Counted from the stretch's first letter, positions 49,042 to 58,313 are shown. The stretch: 64,000 nucleotides of DNA from Thermicanus aegyptius DSM 12793 (GCF_000510645.1 NZ_KI783301.1:955873-1019872); one strand, 5' to 3'. Translations and numbers: made by a program. Notes: generated by a model not told the origin, from the sequence alone.

Positions 49042-50757
49042 ATGGCGGAACGTATTGTTGTCGATCCGGTAACCCGTATTGAAGGACATTTACGCATTGA
49101 AGCCGATATTCAGGATAAACAGATTAAGAGCGCTTATAGTTCGGGGACGGCGGTTCGGGGGATTGAGCTGATTGTACGAGACCGGGATCCCCGTGATGTG
49201 TGGGCGTATGTGCAGAGGATCTGCGGGGTTTGTACCACCGTTCATGCCTTGGCCTCCATCCGCTCGGTGGAGGATGCGCTGGATATCCGCATCCCAAGGA
49301 ATGCCCACCTGATTCGGGACATCATGAATGCCACCACGTTTGTCCATGACCATGTGGTTCATTTTTACCACCTGCATGCGTTGGATTGGGTCGATGTGGT
49401 GAGCGCCTTAAAAGCGGATCCCAACGAGACAAGCAGAATCGCCCAATCCATCTCCAGCTATCCGAAGTCTTCTCCAGGTTACTTTAAAGATGTCCAGGCG
49501 AAGGTACAACGGGTGGTGGATAGCGGCCAGCTAGGAATTTTTGCCAACGGCTATTGGGGACACCCTGCGTATAAGCTTCCTCCGGAAGTAAATCTTCTAG
49601 CTGTGGCCCATTACTTGGATGCACTGGAGTGGCAAAAAGAGGTGGTGAAGATTCACACCATCTTTGGCGGAAAGAACCCCCATCCCCATTATGTAGTGGG
49701 GGGAATGGCGACTCCGATCGATATTAATGTGGATAACAGCATTCATGCGGAACGGCTGATGCATGTAGATCGGTTGATCAATGAAGCCGTCGATTTCGTC
49801 AATCAAGTTTATATTCCCGATCTGTTGGCCATCGGTTCCTTCTATAAGGATTGGACCTATGGCGGAGGGTTAAACAATTATCTCTCCTTTGGCGATTTCT
49901 CCACAGGCGACATCCGCGATGTGGATAAATACCGGGTTCCCCGTGGGGTAATTGTCGATGGAAACATGAATGAAATTCTGGACGTCGACCCCAAAGATGT
50001 AGAGCAAATCAAAGAATATATCGACCATTCCTGGTACTCCTATGATGGGAAACCGGGCGGGGGCAAGCACCCGTGGGAAGGGGAGACCACCTTTAATTAC
50101 ACCGGACCCCAGGCTCCCTATAAGAACTTGAATACGGAAGAAAAGTACAGTTGGCTTAAATCGCCCCGTTGGAAGGATAAGCCGATGGAGACGGGACCGC
50201 TCGCCCGCATTCTGATCGGCTATGCCGCAGGACGTGATGATTTCAAGCAAATTGTGGATGACACCTTAAAACAATTAAATATTCCTCTTTCCGCCATGCG
50301 ATCCGCTTTAGGGCGCACCGTCGCTCGGGGGCTTGAGACGAAACTGATCGCCGGCTGGATGCGGGAAGATATGAATGAACTTCTCGCCAACATCAAGAAT
50401 GGAGATATGGTCACCTTTAACCGTTCCAAATGGGAGCCGGAGACCTGGCCGCAGAATGCCAAAGGAGTGGGATGGATGGAAGCGCCACGGGGTTCTTTGG
50501 GACACTGGATTGAAATTGAGAACGGCAAGGTGAAGAATTACCAAGCGGTCGTTCCAACGACGTGGAATGCCTCTCCCAGGGATCATAACAATAACATCGG
50601 CGCCTATGAAGCTTCCTTGAATGGGCTTCCGTTGGCCGATCCTGCGCAGCCCCTCGAGATCTTACGGGTGGTTCATTCCTTTGACCCCTGCCTAGCCTGT
50701 GCGGTGCACTTGACGGATACGGAAAAGAAAGAAATGATGGAAATCCGTTTAAGTTAG
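49042..50757 (+). CDS. hyaB: [NiFe] uptake hydrogenase large subunit, group 1
   Basis: Catalytic subunit holding the NiFe(CN)2CO site. The N-terminal nickel motif is RICGVCTTVHALASIRSVEDAL (L1/L2 RxCGxC) and the C-terminal motif DPCLACAVH. The 15 residues after that His (LTDTEKKEMMEIRLS) would be cut off by the maturation protease encoded downstream. RIEGHLRIEAD at the start and GAYEASLNGLPLADPAQPLEILRVVHSFDPC near the end are group 1 hallmarks. Length 571 residues. It follows hyaA by 14 bp in one operon; without its own signal it is exported with the small subunit. Confidence 0.96.
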   Translation: MAERIVVDPVTRIEGHLRIEADIQDKQIKSAYSSGTAVRGIELIVRDRDPRDVWAYVQRICGVCTTVHALASIRSVEDALDIRIPRNAHLIRDIMNATTFVHDHVVHFYHLHALDWVDVVSALKADPNETSRIAQSISSYPKSSPGYFKDVQAKVQRVVDSGQLGIFANGYWGHPAYKLPPEVNLLAVAHYLDALEWQKEVVKIHTIFGGKNPHPHYVVGGMATPIDINVDNSIHAERLMHVDRLINEAVDFVNQVYIPDLLAIGSFYKDWTYGGGLNNYLSFGDFSTGDIRDVDKYRVPRGVIVDGNMNEILDVDPKDVEQIKEYIDHSWYSYDGKPGGGKHPWEGETTFNYTGPQAPYKNLNTEEKYSWLKSPRWKDKPMETGPLARILIGYAAGRDDFKQIVDDTLKQLNIPLSAMRSALGRTVARGLETKLIAGWMREDMNELLANIKNGDMVTFNRSKWEPETWPQNAKGVGWMEAPRGSLGHWIEIENGKVKNYQAVVPTTWNASPRDHNNNIGAYEASLNGLPLADPAQPLEILRVVHSFDPCLACAVHLTDTEKKEMMEIRLS

Positions 50758-50767
50758 GAGGATGGAT

Positions 50768-51547
50768 ATGGCTGAGATTACACCGGATATTCAGGCGCCC
50801 CCTGGTTCCCTTCCAACTCCAACACGGCTTGAGAAACGGCCGAAAGGGCGACCTGCCAAAGTGGTGCCGCTTCATGGCGATACGGTGAAGGTATTGGTGT
50901 GGGAATTGCCCATCCGTATCTTTCACTGGATCAATGCCTTGGCGATCATCGTGTTGATGGCGACAGGAATTTATATCGGCAATCCATTTGTCAGCCCCAC
51001 GGTGCCGGAAGAGGCTTCTTACTCTTACCTGATGGGTTGGGTGCGGATCATTCACTTCGTAGCCGCCTTTATTTTCACCCTCAACTGGCTCTTCCGCCTA
51101 TATTGGATCCTATGGGGGAATCGGTATTCCGTAGCGAACCCCCTTAAGAAGTCTTTTTGGACGGGTCTTTATGAGACGTTGAAGTTCTATCTCTTCTTGA
51201 AGAATAAGAAACCCCATTACCTAGGGCATAATCCCATGGCACAGCTTACCTACTGGCTCCTCGGGGTGGCCTCCCTGGTGATGGTGTTGACCGGTTTTTA
51301 TATGTTCTTTGAGCCGCAGCCGGAGTCATTCCTTGGTTCCTTGTTTGCCTGGGTTCCCTATCTGTTTGGGAACAGTTTCCTCATCCGCTCTTGGCATCAT
51401 CTCGTCGCTTGGTTTTTTATGATCTTCTTGATTGCTCATGTTTACTTGGCCATCCGGGAAGATTACCTTTCCCGCAATGGGACGATGTCCTCCATCTTTA
51501 CAGGGTATAAGATCGAGCCGAAAGATCACGTGACAGGAGAGGATTGA
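50768..51547 (+). CDS. hyaC: hydrogenase cytochrome b subunit
   Basis: Di-haem membrane cytochrome b that passes electrons from the small subunit to quinone. The 259-residue protein has a 40-residue cytoplasmic leader, then four helices with candidate haem ligands in RIFHWINALAIIVLMATG, RIIHFVAAFIFTLNWLFR and SWHHLVAWFFMIFLIAHVYLAI. ATG 50768 is six bases after TTAGGAGG; ATG 50762 is too close. The segment WLLGVASLVMVLTGFYMFFEP matches the Ni/Fe-hydrogenase b-type cytochrome family. Confidence 0.93.
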   Translation: MAEITPDIQAPPGSLPTPTRLEKRPKGRPAKVVPLHGDTVKVLVWELPIRIFHWINALAIIVLMATGIYIGNPFVSPTVPEEASYSYLMGWVRIIHFVAAFIFTLNWLFRLYWILWGNRYSVANPLKKSFWTGLYETLKFYLFLKNKKPHYLGHNPMAQLTYWLLGVASLVMVLTGFYMFFEPQPESFLGSLFAWVPYLFGNSFLIRSWHHLVAWFFMIFLIAHVYLAIREDYLSRNGTMSSIFTGYKIEPKDHVTGED

Positions 51548-51548
51548 G

Positions 51549-52073
51549 ATGGTGGAACCTCTTCGTAAGAAACCGATGATCACCATCCTCGGCATCGGAA
51601 ATACCCTTTATTCCGACGAAGGGGTAGGCGTTCACGCCCTGCCCCTTTTGGAGGAAGCTTTCGCAGGGTACGATAACGTGGAGTTGGTGGAAGGTTCTAC
51701 CGATGGGATAAAGCTGCTGGGTCCGGTGGAGTCCGCGGATTATCTCATTGTGATCGATGCGATTAATGCGGGGAAAGAGGGAGGAAGCCTTATCTTTTTA
51801 TACGATGATGAGATTCCGGCCTATTATGGAATTAAGATGTCGATCCATCAAGTAACCTTCCAGGAAGTTTTGTTTGCCGCCAAATTGCGGGAAGCTTATC
51901 CGAATAAGATCGTCATGATTGGCGTACAGCCCGTATCGTTGGAATTGGGTGTGGAACTTTCAGAGAAGGTGAGAGAATCCCTTCCTCATTTAGTGGCTAA
52001 GGTAAAAGAGCAGGTGGATGCCTGGATGAAAGAGGAAATGCTCGTATCTCAAAAAGGAACGGATCGGCGATGA
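51549..52073 (+). CDS. hyaD: hydrogenase maturation protease
   Basis: Endopeptidase that removes the C-terminal peptide of the large subunit after nickel insertion. The 174-residue protein has the family pattern ITILGIGNTLYSDEGVGVHALPLLEE with a nickel-sensing Glu, VELVEGSTDGIKLLGPVESADYLIVIDAINAG with the Asp, and SIHQVTFQEVLF with the His. A fourth segment is VMIGVQPVSLELGVELS. It starts one base after the hyaC stop and overlaps the next gene by four bases. Confidence 0.94.
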   Translation: MVEPLRKKPMITILGIGNTLYSDEGVGVHALPLLEEAFAGYDNVELVEGSTDGIKLLGPVESADYLIVIDAINAGKEGGSLIFLYDDEIPAYYGIKMSIHQVTFQEVLFAAKLREAYPNKIVMIGVQPVSLELGVELSEKVRESLPHLVAKVKEQVDAWMKEEMLVSQKGTDRR

Positions 52074-52498
52074 ACCGACTGGAGTTTTTGCGCGAGCTGA
52101 AAAAGAGCCTGATCGATACGGTAAAAGAGGTAAGTCTCCCATTTCTAGAGGAGGATGCTAAGAAAATCGAGGAGACGGTAGATCGGCTGATCGGGGTCAC
52201 TTGGGTTTCCACAGGGATTCGTGGAAAACTTGAAGGGGAGCAAGTGGAGTCGGTGCGGTTGGGGAAAAAGGAGTTTTTTCTCTACAAAAAGAATAAAGAA
52301 GAAACGAGAGGAGTGGAGAATCGCTGCCCGGAATGCGGTAGCCTTCTCCATTATCTCTCTTATCGGCGGCGATTGAAATGTCTCTCCTGTGACAAGGACT
52401 TCCATTTGGATACGGAGGAAGGTGAGCTACACTTAACTCCGGCTCCTATGAAGCAGGAGGAGGAAATCTGGTTCATCGGGGTGAAAAAAGATGCATGA
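52070..52498 (+). CDS. unrecognised zinc-ribbon protein of the hydrogenase operon
   Basis: A 142-residue cytoplasmic protein I cannot assign. The first half is helical and charged (MNRLEFLRELKKSLIDTVKE, EDAKKIEETVDRLIG). The second half has a four-cysteine ribbon, NRCPECGSLLHYLSY then RRRLKCLSCDKDFHLD, as in zinc ribbons or rubredoxin-like sites, and ends with a short acidic part. It overlaps hyaD by four bases and hypA by eight, so it is translated with maturation genes. It is not HypC, HoxV/HupK or HupJ by any motif I see. A role in cofactor or iron-sulfur handling is inference. Confidence 0.75.
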   Translation: MNRLEFLRELKKSLIDTVKEVSLPFLEEDAKKIEETVDRLIGVTWVSTGIRGKLEGEQVESVRLGKKEFFLYKKNKEETRGVENRCPECGSLLHYLSYRRRLKCLSCDKDFHLDTEEGELHLTPAPMKQEEEIWFIGVKKDA

Positions 52499-52841
52499 AT
52501 TGGCGTTGATGGGCGATATCCTTTCCCTCGTGGAGAAGGATGTGAAGGAACGAAACTTTACCAAGGTAAACCAGATTCATCTGATTGTCGGTGATCTCTC
52601 CAATGCGATGCCGGATGCTTTGGAGATGGCTTTCGAAATTTACCGGGCTTCCGGCATTCCCTTTCTGACGGAAGACTCAAAGCTGGTGATCGAGCGGGAA
52701 GAGGCTAAAGCCCGCTGTGTGCTCTGCAATGAGGAGTATATCCCCGACCAGCGTCTCGCCCTCTGTCCCCACTGCGGAATGCCGACGGGGAAGATCATCT
52801 CCGGAGAAACATTACAGGTAAGATCATATGAAGGGAGTTAA
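52491..52841 (+). CDS. hypA: hydrogenase nickel incorporation protein HypA
   Basis: Nickel metallochaperone that delivers nickel to the large-subunit precursor with HypB. The 116-residue protein begins MHELALMGDIL, the nickel-binding Met-His-Glu, and has the structural zinc site CVLCNEEY and CPHCGMP. It overlaps the preceding gene by eight bases and precedes hypB by five. Confidence 0.95.
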   Translation: MHELALMGDILSLVEKDVKERNFTKVNQIHLIVGDLSNAMPDALEMAFEIYRASGIPFLTEDSKLVIEREEAKARCVLCNEEYIPDQRLALCPHCGMPTGKIISGETLQVRSYEGS

Positions 52842-52846
52842 ATGCC

Positions 52847-53527
52847 ATGGAAATCATCTTAACCGAAGATGTCCTTTCGAATAACAATGAAGCGGCTCGC
52901 TTTAACCGGGATCTTTTTCGCAAGAAAAACACGCTTACAATTAACATCATGAGTTCACCGGGCTCAGGGAAAACGACTCTCTTGGAAAAAACGGTGGCGG
53001 ATTTGGCAGGGAAATATCGAATCGGAGTGATTGAGGGGGATTTGGCGACGCAAAAGGATGCGGACAGGATCCGGGCGGCCGGTGCGAAGGCGGTACAGAT
53101 TAATACCAACGGCACCTGTCACTTGGATGCCCGGATGGTGGCAAAAGTTTTGCCGGAGTTCCAAGACGACGAGTATGACCTCATCTTCATCGAAAATGTG
53201 GGGAATCTCATCTGCCCCTCCAGCTATGATTTGGGACAAGGCCGCAACATTACCATGTTGAGCGTCCCGGAGGGAAACGATAAGATCTTAAAATATCCTG
53301 TCATGTACCAGAGAACGGAATTGGTTCTCCTGAATAAGATTGATCTCATCGATCTCCTCGATTTTAGCATCGAAGAGGCGATTGAGGACCTGAAGAATAT
53401 TAATCCCTCCTCCCGGCTCATTCCGGTTTCCGCCAGGAAAGGAACCAATCTGGAAGAATGGTATGCCTGGATCGACAAGGCGTATGAGGAATGGACCAAG
53501 GCCCAAAAGGAGTTGGAAACAAAGTAA
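52847..53527 (+). CDS. hypB: hydrogenase nickel incorporation GTPase HypB
   Basis: GTPase that drives nickel insertion. The 226-residue protein has the P-loop INIMSSPGSGKTTLLE, GVIEGDLATQKDADRIRAAG, the metal site TNGTCHLDARMV (conserved Cys-His), FIENVGNLICPSSYDLGQ and LLNKIDLIDLL. Unlike many HypB proteins there is no His-rich N-terminal nickel store; a His-rich protein appears further downstream at 58853. The start is at ATG 52847, behind AAGGGAG. Confidence 0.95.
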   Translation: MEIILTEDVLSNNNEAARFNRDLFRKKNTLTINIMSSPGSGKTTLLEKTVADLAGKYRIGVIEGDLATQKDADRIRAAGAKAVQINTNGTCHLDARMVAKVLPEFQDDEYDLIFIENVGNLICPSSYDLGQGRNITMLSVPEGNDKILKYPVMYQRTELVLLNKIDLIDLLDFSIEEAIEDLKNINPSSRLIPVSARKGTNLEEWYAWIDKAYEEWTKAQKELETK

Positions 53528-53564
53528 AGATCGAAAGAGATCTAGATGATCCGAAGGAGAAGCG

Positions 53565-55898
53565 ATGAATAAGAACCAAATGGCGGACCACCCCATTCAT
53601 CACAGGAAAGACTCTGTAAAAGTAACGGTAAAAGGACGGGTGCAAGGCGTAGGATTTCGCCCCTTTATCTATCGCCTTGCGGAGAGACATGGGATACGAG
53701 GTACGGTCCAAAACAACATGGATGGGGTATTTATCCATGCGGAAGGGAAAGGGGAGGCGATCCGGTCGTTCCTGGCGGCGATCCGGGAAGAAGCTCCCCG
53801 CTTATCTAAGATCCATGAAATAAGGGTGGAACCTGAAGCATGGAAGGGATATAAAGAATTTACCATTATACCCAGTGAACGGGAGGGAAAGTCTTCCCTC
53901 GTGATTCCCGTCGACTCGGCCGTCTGTGAGGAATGCCTGAAGGAGATGCGGGATCCGGAGAATTTCCGTTACCGCTACCCTTTTATTAACTGCACCCAGT
54001 GTGGTCCCCGGTATACGATTATTGAAGCATTGCCATATGATCGCCCCTATACCTCCATGAAGCGCTTTATCATGTGTGAGGCATGTGAAAGGGAATATAA
54101 AGATCCGTTAAACCGTCGCCATCATGCCCAGCCCAATGCGTGTCCAGCCTGTGGTCCCCGTTTGGAATTGGTCGATTTGGGGGGGACTCCTTTGCCAGGG
54201 GACCCCATCGAGGAGGCGAAGCAACTTCTACGGGGGGGAAAGATCATCGCGGTGAAGGGGATCGGCGGGTATCATTTGGCCTGTGACGCCACTGAGGAAG
54301 AGGCGGTCGCACGTCTCAGAAGGAGAAAGAACCGGCCAAAACGCCCCTTAGCCATCATGGCGGCAAACCTTGCTGCAGTTCATCAAATCTGCGAGGTTTC
54401 GGAAAGGGAGGAAAAGCTTCTTTCTTCACCGGAAGCACCGATTCTCATTCTCAGGAAAAAAGAGAAGAGCTCCCTTGCTCCATCCATCGCACCGGGGATG
54501 GCGACCGTCGGGGTGATGCTTCCCTACACCCCCCTTCACCACCTCCTCTTGGAAGAGAAAGGACTTCCCTATCTGGTGATGACCAGCGCCAATCCCTCCG
54601 GCCTCCCCATCCTCTACCGGGATGAAGAGGCCCTCGCCTATATGGAGGGGATCGCCGATTTCATCTTATGGAATAACCGGCCGATTCTTCATCCCCTGGA
54701 TGATTCCGTTGTTCGCCTGGTTGACGGTAGAACCGACTTCCTCCGGCGTTCCCGGGGATATGTTCCCGATCCCCTCTTTACGGAAGCTCCGGTCCATGGA
54801 ATCGTGGCTTTAGGAGGAGAGCAAAAGAACACCTTTGCCATCGGCAGGTATGGCCAGATCTTTATCGGCCCCCACATCGGGGATATGGAGAATCTGGAGG
54901 TGATCGATCACTTTAAGCGGGAGTTTCAGCACCTGATGAAATGGATGGGCATTGCTCCGGAAGCGATTGCCGTCGATCTTCATCCCCAATTTAGCAATCG
55001 TAAAATAGCGGAGGAAATCGTAGAGAATGAGGATCACGCAAAGATCATCCCGGTCCAGCATCATCATGCCCACATGGCTTCCTGCATGGGGGAGAACGGG
55101 ATGAAGGAATCTTCTTTTGGCCTCATTTTAGACGGAACAGGCTACGGGGAGGATGGGAAGATTTGGGGTTTTGAGTTTTTTTACGGAGATTATGCCCATG
55201 TGAAGCGACTGGCCCACCTTCGCTATACGCCGCTGCCAGGGGGAGAAAAGGCGATTCGGGAACCTTGGCGCAATGCGGTGGGGATGCTTGTGGACCTCTT
55301 CGGAGAGGAGGGGGAGGAATGGGCGAAACGGCTCTTTCCGGAGAGGGTGAAAGAGATCCCGGTACTGGTCAACATGGTGAAAAAGGCATACAATACCCCC
55401 TTGGCCGGCACATGCGGACGTCTCTTTGATGCGGTAAGCGCCATTTTAGGGATTTGTCCCGTTTCCACCTATGACGGAGAGGCCGCCATACTCCTTTCGG
55501 AAGCGATCGATGCGGATGATGTGTATCCATCCTATCCTTACTCCATTCACTGGAAGGGGGAGATCGCAGAATTAGATATGGCTCCAACGATTGCTTCCAT
55601 TGTAAAAGACCGCTTTTACGGGAAACCGGTCGGGGAAGTGATCGGACGATTTCACGAAACCATCGTTTCAGCAAGCATTGAACTTATTACGACGTTATCG
55701 GATCATCACCCCTCTTACCTCAAGAATCTCGTCTTATCCGGCGGGAGTTTTCACAATCCTTATCTGATCACTCAGTTACAGAAGAGGATGAAAGAATTAG
55801 GTTTTCAGGTTTTTACCCATCATCAACTTCCTACAAACGATGGAGGATTATCCTATGGGCAGCTCATGGTGGCTGCCCACCGAAGGAGGAAAATGTAA
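53565..55898 (+). CDS. hypF: carbamoyltransferase HypF
   Basis: Makes the thiocarbamate on HypE from carbamoyl phosphate, the source of the cyanide ligands. The 777-residue protein shows all domains in order: acylphosphatase (VKGRVQGVGFRPFIYRLAE), two zinc fingers (CEECLKEM to CTQCGPRY, CEACEREY to CPACGPRL), a YrdC-like domain (AVKGIGGYHLACDATEEEAV) and a Kae1-like domain with VQHHHAHMASCMGENG and SGGSFHNPYL. The gene lies 37 bp after hypB and overlaps hypC by one base. Confidence 0.96.
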   Translation: MNKNQMADHPIHHRKDSVKVTVKGRVQGVGFRPFIYRLAERHGIRGTVQNNMDGVFIHAEGKGEAIRSFLAAIREEAPRLSKIHEIRVEPEAWKGYKEFTIIPSEREGKSSLVIPVDSAVCEECLKEMRDPENFRYRYPFINCTQCGPRYTIIEALPYDRPYTSMKRFIMCEACEREYKDPLNRRHHAQPNACPACGPRLELVDLGGTPLPGDPIEEAKQLLRGGKIIAVKGIGGYHLACDATEEEAVARLRRRKNRPKRPLAIMAANLAAVHQICEVSEREEKLLSSPEAPILILRKKEKSSLAPSIAPGMATVGVMLPYTPLHHLLLEEKGLPYLVMTSANPSGLPILYRDEEALAYMEGIADFILWNNRPILHPLDDSVVRLVDGRTDFLRRSRGYVPDPLFTEAPVHGIVALGGEQKNTFAIGRYGQIFIGPHIGDMENLEVIDHFKREFQHLMKWMGIAPEAIAVDLHPQFSNRKIAEEIVENEDHAKIIPVQHHHAHMASCMGENGMKESSFGLILDGTGYGEDGKIWGFEFFYGDYAHVKRLAHLRYTPLPGGEKAIREPWRNAVGMLVDLFGEEGEEWAKRLFPERVKEIPVLVNMVKKAYNTPLAGTCGRLFDAVSAILGICPVSTYDGEAAILLSEAIDADDVYPSYPYSIHWKGEIAELDMAPTIASIVKDRFYGKPVGEVIGRFHETIVSASIELITTLSDHHPSYLKNLVLSGGSFHNPYLITQLQKRMKELGFQVFTHHQLPTNDGGLSYGQLMVAAHRRRKM

Positions 55899-56122
55899 TG
55901 TGTGTTGGAGTACCGGCAAAGGTATTGGAGCGTGATGAATTTACAGCGAAGGTAGATGTTTTAGGTTCCCAAATGACGGTGGGCATTCTCCTCGTCCCTG
56001 ATGTGCAAGTGGGAGATTATGTCCTCGTCCATGCGGGGCAGGCTCTCCAGATCGTGGATGAAATGTTTGCTGTGGTCAGCATCGAAGAATGGAGGAAGCT
56101 GGTTGATGGAACCCATTCTTAA
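55898..56122 (+). CDS. hypC: hydrogenase assembly chaperone HypC
   Basis: A 74-residue chaperone that works with HypD to build and hand over the Fe(CN)2CO unit. It begins MCVGVPAKVLERDEF; Cys2 is the essential ligand. GDYVLVHAGQALQIVDE is the conserved second motif. The start overlaps the hypF stop and the end overlaps hypD by 17 bases, indicating tight coupling. Confidence 0.95.
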   Translation: MCVGVPAKVLERDEFTAKVDVLGSQMTVGILLVPDVQVGDYVLVHAGQALQIVDEMFAVVSIEEWRKLVDGTHS

Positions 56123-57212
56123 AGAAGTTCAGGATGCCGGCCTGGGCCAATCGCTTCTCCGGGAAGTGATCCGCCTGGCGGATCGTTTTAAGGAAAAATA
56201 CGGGCATCCGCCGGCCTATATGGAGGTGTGTGGATCCCATACCCATGCCTTGGCCCGGACGGGAATTAAACGGGCGTTAAAAGATCACGTCCGACTTATT
56301 TCCGGGCCCGGTTGTCCGGTCTGCGTTACCGATCAGAAGACGATCGACGCCATGATCGCCTTAACGGAGGGAGAAAACCGCATCATCTGTACCTTCGGGG
56401 ATATGCTGCGTATCCCAGGATCCAAGGGTTCCCTCCTGAAGGCGAAGACGGAGGGAAAGGACATTCGCGTTGTCTATTCCCCTTCCGATTCGGTTCGCAT
56501 TGCTAAAGAAAATCCCGATAATGAGGTGATTTTTCTCGGAGTTGGTTTTGAAACCACCATCCCGGTTTTGGGGATTGCCTTAAAAGAGGCATGGGAGGAT
56601 GGCGTAAAAAATTTTAGCATGTGGGTTACGACCAAACTGGTGGAACCGGTCGTCCGTTACTTGCTGGATAGCGGAGAGGCCAAGCTGGACGGATTTCTCC
56701 TCCCTGGGCATGTTTCCGTCGTCTTGGGAAAGAATCAATACAGCTATTTGGTCGATGAGTACGGGGTTCCTGGGGTGATCTCCGGTTTTGAGATGAATGA
56801 GATGTTAAGTTCCATTTATCTTCTAATTGAATTAGGATTAAAAGAAGAGGCGAAGATTATCAATAATTATAAATCGGTGGTAAAGGATGAAGGAAATCCC
56901 CAAGCCCTCACCATCATGGAGACCTTTTTTACGCCGAACGATGAAGCCTGGCGGGGGATCGGTGTGATTCCTAAAAGCGGGCTGGATATCCGGGAGGAAT
57001 ATCGTTCCCTGAATGCGAAAATCCGCTTTCCCGTTACGGTGGGAGAACCGATCAAAACCAAATGCCGCTGCGGTGAAATCATCCGGGGATTGGTAGGCCC
57101 TGAGGATTGTCCTCTGTTTGGGAAGGCATGTACCCCGATGAAGCCCATTGGTCCTTGTATGGTCTCTTCGGAGGGGAGCTGTTCCGCCCATTATAAATAT
57201 CTGCGGGAATAG
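56106..57212 (+). CDS. hypD: hydrogenase formation protein HypD
   Basis: Iron-sulfur scaffold on which the Fe(CN)2CO centre is assembled. The 368-residue protein has YMEVCGSHTHALARTGI, SGPGCPVCVT with the redox cysteines, FGDMLRIPGS, GVGFETTIP and a C-terminal cysteine cluster (KCRCGEIIRGL, DCPLFGKACTP, MVSSEGSCSAHYKY) for the [4Fe-4S] cluster. ATG 56106 lies inside hypC, with GAGGAAGCTGG upstream. Confidence 0.95.
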   Translation: MEPILKEVQDAGLGQSLLREVIRLADRFKEKYGHPPAYMEVCGSHTHALARTGIKRALKDHVRLISGPGCPVCVTDQKTIDAMIALTEGENRIICTFGDMLRIPGSKGSLLKAKTEGKDIRVVYSPSDSVRIAKENPDNEVIFLGVGFETTIPVLGIALKEAWEDGVKNFSMWVTTKLVEPVVRYLLDSGEAKLDGFLLPGHVSVVLGKNQYSYLVDEYGVPGVISGFEMNEMLSSIYLLIELGLKEEAKIINNYKSVVKDEGNPQALTIMETFFTPNDEAWRGIGVIPKSGLDIREEYRSLNAKIRFPVTVGEPIKTKCRCGEIIRGLVGPEDCPLFGKACTPMKPIGPCMVSSEGSCSAHYKYLRE

Positions 57213-57233
57213 AGACGGTGAGGAGGAGGAGAG

Positions 57234-58238
57234 ATGAAGGAGCGGATTAGCCTGGAACATGGTGAAGGCGGGGAATTAACCCATCGCCTGATCCGGGAAC
57301 TTTTTGTGGAACATTTTGGACATCACGACCAGGCAAGACTGGATGCTGCGCTGTTAACGCTTCCTGCGGGCAAGATTGCCTATACAACCGATACGTTTGT
57401 GGTGAGCCCTCCGTTTTTTCAAGGTGGGAATATTGGAAAGATCGCCGTTGCCGGTACGGTAAACGACCTGGCCGTAAGCGGGGCCCATCCCCTCTATATC
57501 ACCTGTGGATATATTATTGAGGAAGGATTTCCCCTGGATGCGCTCCGCACCATCGTAGAAACGATGGCAGAAGAGGCGAAGAAGAGCGGAGTTCGCATCG
57601 TGGGGGGAGATACCAAAGTGGTGGAGAAGGGAAGCGCCGACGGCATCTTCATCAACACCGCAGGGATCGGAGTGATTCCTCCAGGGGAGGAACTTCATCC
57701 TGAAGAAATGGAAGAAGGAGATGCGGTGATCGTTTCAGGAACGGTAGGCGATCATGGGGTGGCCATCCTGGCCGCCCGGGGTGAGTTGGGAATTACAACC
57801 GAGATGAAGAGTGATTGCACCTCCCTCTATCCCCTGATTTCTAACGTGCGTAAGGCAAGCCAAGGCATTCGCATGATGCGGGATCCGACCCGGGGAGGGT
57901 TAGCCACCACCCTGGTGGAAATCTGCGAGGATTTTCATGTCACCATGGAAATCGAAGAAAATGCCATTCCCGTTAAACGGGAAGTAAGCGGAGCATGCGA
58001 TATCTTAGGGTTAGATCCCCTCTATCTGGCCAATGAAGGAAAGGTGATCCTCATCGTCCGAAAAGGGGAGGAAGAGAAAGTTCTACAAGCCCTGCGGGAA
58101 ACGGAGGAAGGAAGGGAGGCTGCCCTCATCGGCCGCGTAACCCGTAGGGGAGAGGGAAAGCTTTTCCTCCGCATGCCGCTCGGATCTACGCGGAGAATCT
58201 ACCGCCTCTCCGGCATGCAGCTTCCTCGCATTTGTTAA
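57234..58238 (+). CDS. hypE: hydrogenase expression/formation protein HypE
   Basis: Dehydrates the thiocarbamate on its C-terminal cysteine to a thiocyanate that supplies CN to HypC-HypD iron. The 334-residue PurM-fold protein has ISLEHGEGGELTHRLI, TDTFVVSPPFFQGGNIGKIAVAGTVNDLAVSGA, GGDTKVVEKG and MMRDPTRGGLATTLVEIC, and ends LPRIC, with the functional C-terminal Cys in place. AGGAGGAGAG precedes ATG 57234. It is the last hyp gene of the operon. Confidence 0.96.
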   Translation: MKERISLEHGEGGELTHRLIRELFVEHFGHHDQARLDAALLTLPAGKIAYTTDTFVVSPPFFQGGNIGKIAVAGTVNDLAVSGAHPLYITCGYIIEEGFPLDALRTIVETMAEEAKKSGVRIVGGDTKVVEKGSADGIFINTAGIGVIPPGEELHPEEMEEGDAVIVSGTVGDHGVAILAARGELGITTEMKSDCTSLYPLISNVRKASQGIRMMRDPTRGGLATTLVEICEDFHVTMEIEENAIPVKREVSGACDILGLDPLYLANEGKVILIVRKGEEEKVLQALRETEEGREAALIGRVTRRGEGKLFLRMPLGSTRRIYRLSGMQLPRIC

Positions 58239-58251
58239 AAAGAAGGAAATC

Positions 58252-58310
58252 AGCCCCTCCCTGTCGAAGAGGATGAAAATCGGCGAATGATCATTCTTGA
58301 AGGAGGGGCT
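58252..58310 (+). promoter_or_regulatory. long-range hairpin covering the ribosome site of the next gene
   Basis: AGCCCCTCC (58252-58260) is perfectly complementary to GGAGGGGCT (58302-58310), which contains the ribosome site of the acetyltransferase at 58314 and is followed by TTTT. The pairing could end transcription after hypE or shut off translation of the next gene; the 41-base loop makes simple termination less certain. Confidence 0.5.
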
Positions 58311-58313
58311 TTT

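Noticed and set aside
53669-53866. Minus-strand open frames inside the hydrogenase and hyp genes (many, 60-210 codons)
   Set aside because: All lie opposite well-conserved coding sequence and show no family motif or ribosome site.
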